Below, one piece after another: positions 54,300-63,499 of a DNA stretch of 64,000 nucleotides. The translations under genes and the position numbers were made by a program. The notes beneath the pieces are model-generated. The model was not told where the DNA came from, searched no databases, and saw only the letters and a list, made by a program, of their open reading frames with translations. Positions within the stretch are counted from its first letter, which is position 1. Every line of letters starts with the position of its first letter. Origin of the DNA: Lampris incognitus (lineage: Eukaryota; Chordata; Actinopteri; Lampriformes; Lampridae); the NCBI RefSeq assembly GCF_029633865.1, contig NC_079211.1:8110415-8174414 (forward strand), read 5' to 3'.

Positions 54300-55418
54300 C
54301 ATCTGCTGATTGGAAATGGAGGAATTAAGCTCCAACCACCCAGCCTGTCAACACCACCTCTGGCTCCTAGGGTGGTGAAAGCAGAGCTACTCTGAGAAGG
54401 ACACCCGTTTAGGCTTTCCCCGTCTGACAGTGGAGGCACTGGACTGTCTGTTTTGGACAGGACACCCACCCGCTTTCTGTCAGGTTAGAAATCTGGGTCA
54501 GAGTTTCTGTTTGGGCAGAGGAAGGGATGAGGGATGGGGTTGAGTTTTGAGTGGTGCTGGAGTCTTTATTTGGACTGGGGTAACCTCAAGCGGGCGCTCT
54601 TTGGGTTTGTATCCTCTCTTTTTGCCAGTTGTGGCGCCATTCCTCTCCTTGGCTTTGATCCGATTGTCCTCCATTGCTTTGCTCTTGTTGCTTGAGACTA
54701 CATGGCTGGCAGCTGCCCGGAACCAGTTCTGAGAGTGTGTCTTGCTGATGTGGTACTTGACGCCACTCTCTGAGCTGAACTCCTTCTGACAGATCAGACA
54801 GGTATATTTCCCCATCTCGCTGGCTGCAGTTCGCTAGGTGGGCTTTGAGTTCTGACACGTTGGAATAAACAACTTCACAATTTCTGTTGGTGCAGAAGAT
54901 AAAGCCATTCTCCTTGACTTCATTCTTCCACGTCTCCAACAGCTCAGGACTAAAGTTAGGAAAGCCTGGTTGGATGTAGTTTAACCTCTTGCTGTCAGGA
55001 ACCAGGTCATCCTTGATGCAGTGCTTGGTGCCTCAGTCCTTGGCCAACTCATCCTCAGCTACCTCCTGCAGGTGAAACACCACCACTGGGCCAACCAGCA
55101 CCTCACTCTGCCACTGGGGGTATGCTCAAAGTCCTTCTCCAGGCTATCATTCTGTGCTGCTCCCTTTCTGTCTTGTTCTCGCTCCCTCTGTCTCTCCCTC
55201 TGCCTGGCCTCCCTCTCCTTCTCCATGGGCTGGCCCGCTGATGCCTTCTCTTGCCACTCCTTCCTCTCAGGCTGGCTCTTCTGCTTCCTGCCTATTAATG
55301 GAGGTTCCCCAGAGATTACCTCGGTGCTGTGTTCAGCCATGGTGTGGGAGTTGACACCGGCCTTGGATCTGAACTGTTCGTGGCACTGCTGGCACTTCAG
55401 GACATCCTGGAGTTCCAT
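54300..55418 (-). pseudogene. ZNF512/ZNF512B-like zinc-finger gene fragment
   Basis: On the minus strand from 55418: [27 protein letters not shown] (C2H2 finger), GEPPLIGRKQKS, a long basic-acidic coiled segment (EKEREARQRERQ...), then [80 protein letters not shown] (C2H2 finger) with [12 protein letters not shown], and [14 protein letters not shown]. This order and wording match, from memory, the C-terminal half of vertebrate ZNF512/ZNF512B, a nuclear DNA-binding protein. Breaks: a shift near 55090, a TGA at about 55020 in 'AKD-stop-GTKHC', and a shift near 54820. No intron-like gaps separate the homologous blocks. It is joined directly to NAB1-like sequence upstream. Confidence 0.75.
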
Positions 55419-55962
55419 TTTGATCCTTTTAAGAGAAGTTTAATCCTGTTTCCACAGAGGGACATGCTTGTGTGGTAAGTGTATTTGAAGGTGACTTCTC
55501 CAGAGATCTGGTGGGTGAGTCCAAACAGCTCGTCACGCCGGGTCAAGAGAGCCATGTCCCTCATACACAGCTGGGCTGCCGCCTCGTTGACTGTTGGCTT
55601 GTGAAATGTCATGTGTTTGCCATCTCTCCTCTTGGAGTCGAAGCATCCATAGATGGCACTGTATTTAAGAATAGCCTTTTTGCTGCGTGGGTCATCGTTG
55701 GCTATCTCGAAGATGTGGCTGATCATCTTGGCCATCTTCTTGTTGTTCTTAAGCAGCTCCTTCACCTCAGCCGGGTTGATCTTGGGCAGGCCTGCCATCA
55801 TCCTGTCCACACACTCCAGAACCAACTGGACCGCTGCCACATCCAGCACCCCCAACCGTTCACGGGGCAAGCAGGGTGAGCCCAGGCCAAACGGCGACAG
55901 ACTCTGTTCAGTCATTGCTGTGACATGACCAAAAGTGCGCTTTGCTACTGCTCTGCAGGGGT
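55419..55962 (-). pseudogene. NAB1-like NCD2 domain fragment
   Basis: A minus-strand frame (55915-55397) reads [85 protein letters not shown] and [20 protein letters not shown]. These match, from memory, the NCD2 repression domain of NAB1, a co-repressor of EGR transcription factors. Upstream, across a one-base shift, [14 protein letters not shown] also looks homologous and follows CACCCCTGCAG, which could be a splice acceptor or simply coding sequence. The NAB1-like sequence stops near 55425 and ZNF512-like sequence follows without a gap. Gene capture or a fused retrocopy are both possible. Confidence 0.75.
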
Positions 55963-55964
55963 GA

Positions 55965-56580
55965 CACAGTCAACCCTTTGTCCCGTGCCACACTGGAGTT
56001 CTGTTAGGCCTCTCTTGACAATGATTAATGACAAAGAATTGTTTAAAGCTAATTATATCCCGCCTACATGAAAATGTGAATGCTACACATTTCAAATTTC
56101 AATAGACAGAGTGACAATTAGTCTATTAATTGTATGTATAATGAAACTGTCCATTTATCTTAAATCAAAATCAAACATTTGTGACAAGCCAAAATGACAG
56201 TATGTTAGATAAAAAGGCTAGCTTGTGGGATTTGAGTTACATCAGTGCAAATTGGCTTTAGTGGTAAAAGAGAGTTGGTCCATTCACATGATCCAAACAG
56301 TGACTTGAGGAAGCGAAGAAGCCATGTACATGTTCCATTCTGTGTTTCGAAGTCGGGGAGAGGCAAGCTAAAACAACCCAGAGTTCTTTAGGTGTTCCTT
56401 TGTTGGCCAACTTATGCTGTGGTCTGCACAAAGTTTAGCAAGGTGTGTACTGATGGCAGGAGGGTGACTGAATGTATATGCACCATACTAAGTGAGCCCA
56501 TACCAGTAAGCATGGTGCGCCAATGTGAAGGCGAAGACATTAATTTCTCTTGACACGATTGTCTGTGCTGTGCATTGACG
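55965..56580. other. Unique sequence, nothing recognised
   Basis: No homology to the neighbouring pseudogene or to a named repeat is seen. Confidence 0.4.
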
Positions 56581-57044
56581 AATACGTAGGGTTGGGCATC
56601 GTTTGGATTTTAACGATTCTGATTCTGCTTTTCGATTCCGGTTCTTAACGATTCTCGATTCCGGTTCTTTGAGAGGCGGGGTCAAAACAGGTCACATGCT
56701 TCTTTCACAGAAGAAAAAAATTATTAAAAAAAACACTTTATACAAGCCATTCTGTTTTAAGCACGGATCATTCATGTGAATGTCTCATTCTCGTATTTAC
56801 ATTTACAACAACTGTCTCTATAGATGGAGGTGAAGCAATAAAGACACAGTCACACCCTGGTCTGGACTACCAGGTATTAAACTCCTTAAATTAGAAACTT
56901 CTTGTTTAGAAAAATGAGCACATCTGCCTTCTCGGGCTGTAAAAAAAAACACATTTCAGTATTTGCATGCAGTTTATAGCAATTCGCTCACGTATAAGTT
57001 GTTTGCTGTCTCGATGTTGCGAATAAGACAAGCGTCATTAATTT

Positions 57045-57314
57045 TCACTTACCCAGTTGCGTCGAGGCGCTGCTTGCTGTTTGCTCAGGGTCGGCTGAAG
57101 AGGACGCCGAGGCTGCAGATGGAGACCGGCGCGACGTGTCCAACACGGTACACTGGTTAATTTGTTCACCGTGCAGGCGGAGGTGTTTGGCCATATTTGT
57201 GGTGCATCTTCCCTTGCACGAAATAATCTTGCCACAGGCGTTGCGCTGTACCAACCCTTCAACTTTCAAGGCAAAATGAAGCCACACTTTCGACCGCCGC
57301 TTGCTCTGGTCCAC
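57045..57314 (-). pseudogene. hAT transposase N-terminal BED zinc finger
   Basis: The frame reads RRSKVWLHFALKVEGL, VQRNACGKIISCKGRCTTN and MAKHLRLHGEQ. This is a BED-type zinc finger: SKVW aromatic start, a C-x2-C knuckle and H-x3-H. The first zinc-binding Cys is Arg here (RNAC), one transition from a Cys codon, so the finger is unlikely to bind zinc. The frame ends near STQLGK and then meets GTGAGT-like sequence on the minus strand, a plausible splice donor of the first coding exon. No RNase H-like catalytic domain follows within the element. Confidence 0.75.
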
Positions 57315-57396
57315 GGTGGCGCTGTGACGGGTCTAGTCGGCGTTTCTTGGTATAGGAGGAAGACCGAGTCAAAAACTCACAACCACGCGCGTTATT

Positions 57397-57890
57397 TTTC
57401 CCACCTGGATTCCGGGAAGACCCGCCCCTACTCTATCTCTGATTGGCTAACCCTATCCCTAACCAGTGGCGCCCCCAAGGGGTGACCAGGGGTGGCCACC
57501 CTGATACTATCCCTGCCCCCCCCCGCTGGCCCCCCCAGCCACGAGTCGCATATGCAGAATATGCTTCTGATTATGCATAATATGCTTCTATCTGATATCT
57601 TACATTAGGTGCTGTTAATTTAAAATCAATAATGTATATTTTCCTTAACTCTCATATTGACAGTTTTCAACTAGCCTATACAGTACACTACAACAGCATC
57701 ACAGAATTCCCGAAATTCAGTCATGGCTTTTGGTTTTGGCGTGCCACCCCAAGATTTTTAGTGGCCCCATTTGGCCCCCCCAACGAAAAATTTCTGGGGG
57801 CGCCACTGTCCCGAACCCCACCCTAACCCTAACCAACGGAGGCAACGAGTACTAGCCAATCAGAGGCAGAGTTCCCGGAATGCGGGTGGG
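57397..57890. mobile_element. Fold-back element split by a MITE
   Basis: CACCTGGATTCCGGGAAG with TCTGATTGGCTAACCC at the left matches, in opposite sense, TAGCCAATCAGAGGCAGAG with GTTCCCGGAATGCGGGTGGG at the right. Loop has CCCTAACCCTAACC. Homologue at 40147-40302 is uninterrupted. Confidence 0.75.
57464..57808. mobile_element. hAT-like MITE, second family, copy 2
   Basis: It has the same ends as 38887-39219 (CAGTGGCGCCCCCA and TGGGGGCGCCACTG), with flanks TCCCTAAC (57456-57463) and TCCCGAAC (57809-57816), seven of eight matching. The uninterrupted target is seen at 40147-40302. Confidence 0.93.
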
Positions 57891-58601
57891 GAAAAAAACA
57901 AGGCCAACCAGGCAGATACTGGGATACTGCTCGTCCATGGCTAATACTCACATCAACCTCACCAGGCTACTCTTGCAACATTCATGGACAACAGAGGCCA
58001 CACGTAGCCTAACGTTACTCCTGAGCTGAGAGGCAAACAAACAGGAGCTCGGCGACGTCCATCGGCTCATTAGCGTTGGCGCCGCTCAACTGATTCAAGG
58101 CAGAAACAAAGGCGCCGTCTAATGACGTCGCTCCGAGGCGACGCGGTACGCTCCGTCTTAAAGGTACATTTCACAATTTCGACCGTTACAGCGCACATTT
58201 AGCTTGCGGAGGCGGAAACTACGGAAGCTGCACGCCGCCACCACGGAAACCGAAACCAACTTTAGCGCGAGTGAAAGTGATTTAGGAACCGACAGGCAGA
58301 ATCGACATTTGAATTTCTTAACGATTCCTTTGGAATCGGGATTTTGGAACCGGTTCCTCTCGATGCTCAACCCTACCAACATGGGTCCCTGTCTTGTTAT
58401 TGTAACCGGGTATTTTCTTGCCCGGTGCGGGATTCGATACGGAAGTACTGCACCACAAGGCGACGTCACTAACCGCTCGGCTAAAGGGTCAGACCCGTTA
58501 GCTAGGGGGCTAACGTGTCTTATTAGTAGTTTACAGTCGTCACCCTCCCCGGAAGCGCGCCCTCGCTCCGAAGAGACTTCTGAGGATCCGCACACTTCCG
58601 G

Positions 58602-58620
58602 ATCCCACCGCTGCCACCAA
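58602..58620 (-). other. Primer-binding site, tRNA-Leu type
   Basis: TTGGTGGCAGCGGTGGGAT, from its second base, is the complement of ATCCCACCGCTGCCA-CCA, which I recall as the 3' end of a vertebrate tRNA-Leu (AAG/TAG type). It begins one base after the LTR. Confidence 0.75.
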
Positions 58621-58651
58621 TGTAACCGGTTATTTTCTTGCCCGGTGCGGG

Positions 58652-58725
58652 ATTCGATACGGGGTGTACTGCACCACAAGGCGACATCACTAACCGCTCG
58701 GCTAAAGGGTCAGACCCGTTAGCTA
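58652..58725 (-). promoter_or_regulatory. tRNA-like segment with A and B boxes inside the LTR
   Basis: On the minus strand: TTTAGCCGAGCGGTTAG fits the A-box consensus TRGCNNAGYNGG closely, and GTATCGAATCC fits the B box GGTTCGANTCC with two differences. They are spaced as in tRNA genes, with TTGTGGT as a possible anticodon loop between them. The same pair exists in every LTR of the family in this window. Confidence 0.7.
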
Positions 58726-59044
58726 GGGGCTAACGTGTCTTATTAGTAGTTTACATTATGAACCATCTACTTAAACTGTCACAACCCCCCCCTTGTGACG
58801 TAGACTTTATTAACAGTGTTAGTCATATGTTGCATATAATAAATGATGGAAAATTACTCCAATTCTGAATACCTTTATTTGTGTAACATAAAATGGATTA
58901 GTGCAATAATGAAGTATACTATGTGCAAAGTTCACAGTACCAATGTAGTGCAAATACAACAGGTAAAAGAAGTAAAGTGGCAGTGTAACTTTCAAGCACC
59001 GACGGTTCAAGTAAAAGGCTCTAGTAGTGACACATTTCTGCCCA

Positions 59045-59221
59045 TATGAACGACAATATAAACAAAGAAAGACAGAACATATGGAATAGTGACATATTCA
59101 TTGAGACACTATGAAAGCGTGAAGGATAGAGACCAAGATGGAGACAGTATGAATGGATGAAAGATAAACTGACAATATGAAAGAGCAAAGGAGACAATGA
59201 GAGTGAATTAATGATATGTAG
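59045..59221. repeat. Degenerate AATATGAAAG minisatellite, block 2
   Basis: ACACTATGAAAGCGTGAAGG, GACAGTATGAATGG and ACAATATGAAAGAGC repeat loosely. It continues at 59523-59565 after a SINE insertion. Confidence 0.6.
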
Positions 59222-59228
59222 AGATCAT

Positions 59229-59522
59229 TTCCATCCATCACATCCATGATCCAAACCGCTCATCCTGCTCTCAGGGTCACGGGGATGCTGGAGCCCATCC
59301 CAGCAGTCATTGGGCGGCAGGCGGGGAGACACCCTGGACAGGCCGCCAGGCCATCACAGCCCCCCCCCCCCACCCACACACACACACCTAGGTACGGCTG
59401 ATTCACCTGACCTGCAGGTCTTTGGGCTGTGGGAGGAAACCGGAGCACCCGCAGGAAACCCACGCAGACCGGGGGAGAACATGCAAACTCCACCCAGAGG
59501 ACGACCCGGGACCGACCTGGGT
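59229..59522 (-). mobile_element. SINE family B, 5'-truncated copy
   Basis: The L2-like tail starts at CATCCATCACATCC, and the body has GGGGAGACACCCTGGAC and GGAGAACATGCAAACTCC. The tRNA head is missing. It lies within the AATATGAAAG repeat block. Confidence 0.85.
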
Positions 59523-59565
59523 GGAGATAAATCGAAAGTGAAAAACAGACAATATGAAACAGTGA

Positions 59566-60010
59566 AATGCCTGCATAGCTAAGCTGAATAATGAGTTCAA
59601 CACCGACTCGGCGGGTTGCTGATGTGCAAAGAGATAATATCATATAAGATTGTGTCATCCGTCATGTAACTAGGTATCCATTTTGGGGAGGCAAAATAAG
59701 GAATATGAGAAACAACTTGCTCATCCATACAGAGCACAGACAGAAGCGGGAGGGAGAGACGGAGGTTCTGGGTTTTAACACAAACCATATGGTCCAATTC
59801 AGAGAGCGCCGGTTGTGCTTTTGTGTGTGCATAAAAGAGAGAGAGAGGAGAGAGAGAGGGAGAAAGAGGGAGAAAGCTCAATCACTGTCTTCATCTTCAG
59901 GAGGTGCCCCAGGTTCTTCTTCTGTCCTTAAGAAGAAGGCAGAGACCTGGAGAAATGTACAAAGAAATGCCTTCAAGAGAAGAGATGAAACAGAAACTTC
60001 TTAGGGCAGT
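59566..60010. other. Unique sequence, nothing recognised
   Basis: GA-rich at 59838-59875. No gene is recognised. Confidence 0.4.
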
Positions 60011-60012
60011 AC

Positions 60013-60013
<1 letters not shown>

Positions 60014-60045
<32 letters not shown>
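60014..60045. repeat. (TG)n microsatellite
   Basis: About 14 TG units. Confidence 0.95.
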
Positions 60046-60047
<2 letters not shown>

Positions 60048-60264
60048 TCTGAGTGACTAGTCAGGAAATATGGGAGCCCTTGAAAGACCCCCCCCCCCGT
60101 CAAGAGAAAAATGTTGCACTAATTTCTCTAATTGTCTTGAGTAAAAGTACAACAGCAGGAAATCAGCAACCAGCCAACAGCCTTAACACAACTTCATCAC
60201 AACATGTGCAAAGTGCACAAAAAATCCCCAGCAACACCAACACAGAACAAACGTGGACTTCCGA

Positions 60265-60320
60265 ACCGGAACTGGAGATGTTTTGAATATTGGGCTGCAC
60301 AAATAAAACTGACTTGACTC
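60265..60320 (+). mobile_element. LINE 3' tail fragment
   Basis: ATATTGGGCTGCACAAATAA followed by AACTGACTTGACT matches the tails at 29396 and 43190. Confidence 0.55.
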
Positions 60321-60534
60321 GAGTTTGAGTTCCAAGATGAGAGCAAAAGGAGACGCTCCAAAATAGCGGCAGACATGAGCAGGAAGTAGAAAACATTTTT
60401 TTGGGGGGGGGGAATGTAACATTTAAGTGATTCGTTATTTTACAACCTTTTCACGGAATAGATGGAATCGATTCTCGGTGGCTGATTGGTCAATTTTAAA
60501 TCTCGATACAATAATCACCATCATCGTTAGAATT

Positions 60535-60600
60535 ATACTATAGCGCTTTTCCAGACACCCAAAGCGCTTGATCCCTGAATCCTCTTGAAAATAAAACAAC
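60535..60600. mobile_element. Retroposon tail fragment
   Basis: TATAGCGCTTTTCCAGACAC and CCAAAGCGCTTG are typical of a common fish retroposon 3' region. A related piece is at 60838-60912. Confidence 0.45.
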
Positions 60601-60750
60601 CCCGCATATATAATGAGTTATGCATCTCCTCAATAATTGGCAGCATTTAAGATGAGAGGAAAATACAAACAGCTGATATAAATCAGGTTATTACACTAGG
60701 TTATTATGTCATGAGTTTGGGGAAAGCTTGAAAACTCAAACAGTTGACGG

Positions 60751-61514
60751 CAGTGGCGGCTCGCCAGTACAGGGCGCTGGGGGGGGGGGCCCGGGGGGGC
60801 GCCGCCCCCCTCAAACATCAAGAGATGAAAATCTACTTCAATCAATCGATCAAGTTGCATTTTATATAGCGCTTTTCCAGCTGCAACAGCCACTCAGAGT
60901 GTTTTACATGATACTTATAATTTAGTTGTATAATAAAAATGATGATGAAATAAAAGTGTGTTCAGTCTGTGAGCGCCTGTCAGCAGCCATTAAATATTGG
61001 TTCAAATGGTGTTTGGTTGGTTTCTGTCTGAATACATATACTTCCTGCCTGAATACATATACTTCCTGCCTGAATACATATACTTCCTGCCTGAATACAT
61101 ATACTGCCTGGGTGAGGGGCGCCGGCCAAACCACACCTTATGTAAGCCCTCAAACTTGTGGCGAGCAGGTGACCTGAGGCTGCTGTCTAACTGGTTTCTT
61201 CAGATTTTCCAGGGGGCGCAGTTCTGTGCTGCCCCAGACACCCCCACTTTTATTGGCGGCGAATTGGCATTGTTTTAACGTTTTTTGATCTAATGTGATT
61301 GGACAGTTCTCGTGGCTGTCAATCATGTTCACACCCACCACGACGCCTCGTCTCGACTGTCAATCATCCACCGTCTACCAACCCTGATCAAATCTATAGG
61401 CTACATTGTCCTTAATAACCCTGTGACTGTGTGGACATTAAAGCAGCTGTCAGGTGCGCTGCGCCAAGGTAAATTGCGCCCCCCCAAAAAATTTTTTAGC
61501 ACCAGCCGCCACTG
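60751..61514. mobile_element. Non-autonomous hAT-like element, copy 2
   Basis: The ends CAGTGGCGGCTCG and CCAGCCGCCACTG have flanks GTTGACGG (60743-60750) and GTTGATAG (61515-61522), six of eight bases. Homologous to 3053-3910 over most of its length, with four 21-bp minisatellite units at 61024-61107. A retroposon tail (60838-60912) sits at the place where copy 1 has a SINE tail. Confidence 0.88.
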
Positions 61515-61522
61515 GTTGATAG

Positions 61523-61683
61523 TAGAGATGACGCAATGTGAAACCTCAATCTGCTGAGAGAGAGAAGAAATCAGTGAAACATGCAGCAGCTGTACGACAA
61601 ACATCTCAACGTGTTTTTAGCAACATACGGTCTCTGAAACATCACTCTCATAAAAAAAGCACCCAACTTGAATTCCCTTGGAG

Positions 61684-61742
<59 letters not shown>

Positions 61743-62340
61743 ATGCACGCACAAAGGAATGCCTGTTTGCTGAAAATAACTTGCTTGGAAAACACAAGAG
61801 AGAAGACAGGTGCCTTTCCCAACCGAATCTGCCAGAACACATTTACGGCTGGGTCACGACTTTCTGGGGGTCAAAGCAATGTTTTTCAAATGTGCCTGTT
61901 TGGAGCGACGAGGGCCTCGGACCGGGCATTCTCAGTTGCCGGCCCCGTCTGCGGAGCAGCTGTTCAGGATCAGATGCGAGGCCAGCATGTATGTACGTGC
62001 GAGGCTCAGCAACCCCCTCGATTAGTCCCAGTAGAAGGCCGACCGCTGGTGCATTCCAGCAACTCGATCTCAGGCGATTTCATCACCAACGGTGCGGGTG
62101 GAGGGGGGGGTGAGAAGGGGAGGGGGTGGTTTGTTGGGGAAAACAATTGTTAGAAGGTTCTCATCCGGTCATTTTGTGAAAAAAAAACCTTGGAAATATA
62201 ATTGGTTTGTGACGTCAGAGGTCGATGTTCAACTCCCTCCCCGGTCCCCCCACCGGCACAAGTCGTGCTCAGAGCTGAACGTGCCCTGAAGCTGTCCAGC
62301 GTGGACGTGCTGTTTCCCAGGACGATAACCCACGGTGGAC
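61523..62340. other. Unique sequence with (GAAA)n
   Basis: (GAAA)n lies at 61681-61741. G-rich at 62100-62135. No gene is recognised. Confidence 0.45.
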
Positions 62341-62346
62341 TGTACT

Positions 62347-62451
62347 CAGGGGCGGATCTACAGGGTGGCAAGGGGTGGCAGCTGCCACCTCTGGGACACA
62401 GTCTTGCCACCCCTTTGCCACCCCAGGAAAAAATCTCTAGATCCACCACTG
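62347..62451. mobile_element. hAT-like mini-element, fourth family
   Basis: This 105-bp element begins CAGGGGCGGATCTACAGGG and ends TCTAGATCCACCACTG. The flanks ACTGTACT (62339-62346) and ATTGTACT (62452-62459) match at seven of eight. The interior has the palindrome GGTGGCAGCTGCCACC. Confidence 0.88.
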
Positions 62452-62837
62452 ATTGTACTGTCAAGCCAAATACACGACCCACGTCCAATGGTACAAAAAA
62501 AACCCCAAACATTCTTTTAAAGTGAGGATATGTAAGTTATGCCCTTGGTCGCCAGAATTAGATATACGGAATGATTCACCTCTAAAATGTAAATGTCACA
62601 AATGAGAAACTCGAGTCCCGAACTCGAGTGCCCCGGTTTCATTGTGTCCTGCCCTCTACGCTACACAGGGCGGACGATTAAAGCATTTAGCTGCTTACAC
62701 TATTCATTAACTCCGTCCCCGCTTCATATACACGGCACAACAAACACTAGCCAGCTGCTCTTCACAAGCGTGCTACTCTATAACAGTCCGTGTGGAAACA
62801 AGCGCCACATAACAACACTATTGTGACCTATAAAAAG

Positions 62838-62934
62838 ACTCCCTGACTTTAGTCGCGCTGTTAGCAATGTCGCCTTGTGGCGCAGAACACCTCGGATCGA
62901 ACCCCGCGCCGGGCGAGAAAATAGCTCGCTTACA
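62838..62934 (+). mobile_element. Diverged TRIM-like LTR remnant
   Basis: TTTAGTCGCGCTGTTAGC, ATGTCGCCTTGTGG and GGATCGAACCCCGCGCC, with a TCGCTTACA end, correspond to the LTR of the element at 58401. The left third is absent, and a decayed AAGGTGTTGCC follows where the primer-binding site would be. Confidence 0.65.
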
Positions 62935-63026
62935 AGGTGTTGCCTTGCTGAGGGACCACTCGAAGACACACGTCCGTTAGCATACCCTCTTTACTTGAAC
63001 CACCCACGTCGCACTCCTTCTCCCCT

Positions 63027-63385
63027 CTTACAGTCACGTTAGTACCTAGCTAACGGGTCCGACCCTTTAGCGGAGCGGTTAGTGATGTCGCCTTGTGGTG
63101 CAGTACACCTCGTATCGAATCCCGCACCGGGCAAGAAAATAACCGGTTACATTGGTGGCAGCGGTGGGATCCGGAAGTGTGCGGATCCTCAGAAGTCTCT
63201 TCGGAGCGCGGGAATAGCAAAGCGCGAGGGCGCGCTTCCGGGGAGGGTGACGACTGTAAACTACTAATAAGACACGTTAGTCCCTAGCTAACGGATCTGA
63301 CCCTTTAGCCGAGCGGTTAGTGATGTCGCCTTGTGGTGCAGTACACCCGGTATCGAATCCCGCACCGGGCAAGAAAATAACCGGT

Positions 63386-63389
<4 letters not shown>
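63027..63389 (+). mobile_element. TRIM-like miniature LTR retroelement, type II, second copy
   Basis: The 5' LTR (about 63027-63151) is eroded at its left end. The primer-binding site TTGGTGGCAGCGGTGGGAT is at 63152-63170. The interior is 103 bp, 18 bp longer than at 58536 (extra CGGGAATAGCAAAGCG-like sequence). The polypurine GGGGAGGGTGACGAC leads to a 135-bp 3' LTR at 63255-63389. Directly after it comes (AT)n. No TTAT-type duplication can be judged because both flanks are altered. Confidence 0.88.

Positions 63390-63430
<41 letters not shown>
63390..63430. repeat. (TA)n microsatellite
   Basis: About 19 TA units adjoin the 3' LTR. Confidence 0.95.
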
Positions 63431-63432
<2 letters not shown>

Positions 63433-63499
63433 AAGCAGGTGTTTTCAATGGAAATTGCCTCTGAGAATTGTTGTTTATCTAACTTAGCAACAGTAACCA

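Larger units (their letters stand above)
56587..58375 (-). mobile_element. hAT element remnant with BED-finger exon
   Basis: TAGGGTTGGGCATCG at the left and the complement of TAGGGTTGAGCATCG at the right are the ends, and AACGATTC-type words extend the arms. The flanks CGAATACG and CCAACATG share five of eight bases, so the duplication is eroded at best. The transposase N-terminal exon is at 57045-57314; the catalytic part is gone. A fold-back element at 57397-57890 and, within it, a hAT-like MITE at 57464-57808 are nested inside. Confidence 0.8.
58401..58755 (-). mobile_element. Complete TRIM-like miniature LTR retroelement, type II
   Basis: This is the best copy of the family. Two direct LTRs of 135 bp (58401-58535 and 58621-58755) differ at about half a dozen positions and read, on the minus strand, TGTAAACTACTAATAAGACA to ATAACCGGTTACA. 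The 85-bp interior starts with TTGGTGGCAGCGGTGGGAT (primer-binding site, 58602-58620) and ends with GGGGAGGGTGACGAC (polypurine tract, 58536-58550). The flanks are TTAT (58397-58400 and 58756-58759), a 4-bp duplication. No protein is encoded, so gag and pol must come from another element. The LTR contains a tRNA-like segment. Confidence 0.93.

Noticed and set aside
55059..55418. Functional zinc-finger gene
   Set aside because: Frames are broken by shifts and an in-frame TGA, and the upstream partner is from a different gene family.
58652..58725. Genuine tRNA-His gene (TTGTGGT loop)
   Set aside because: The acceptor stem does not pair convincingly and the segment lies inside paired LTRs with a target duplication; better read as a tRNA-derived part of the LTR.
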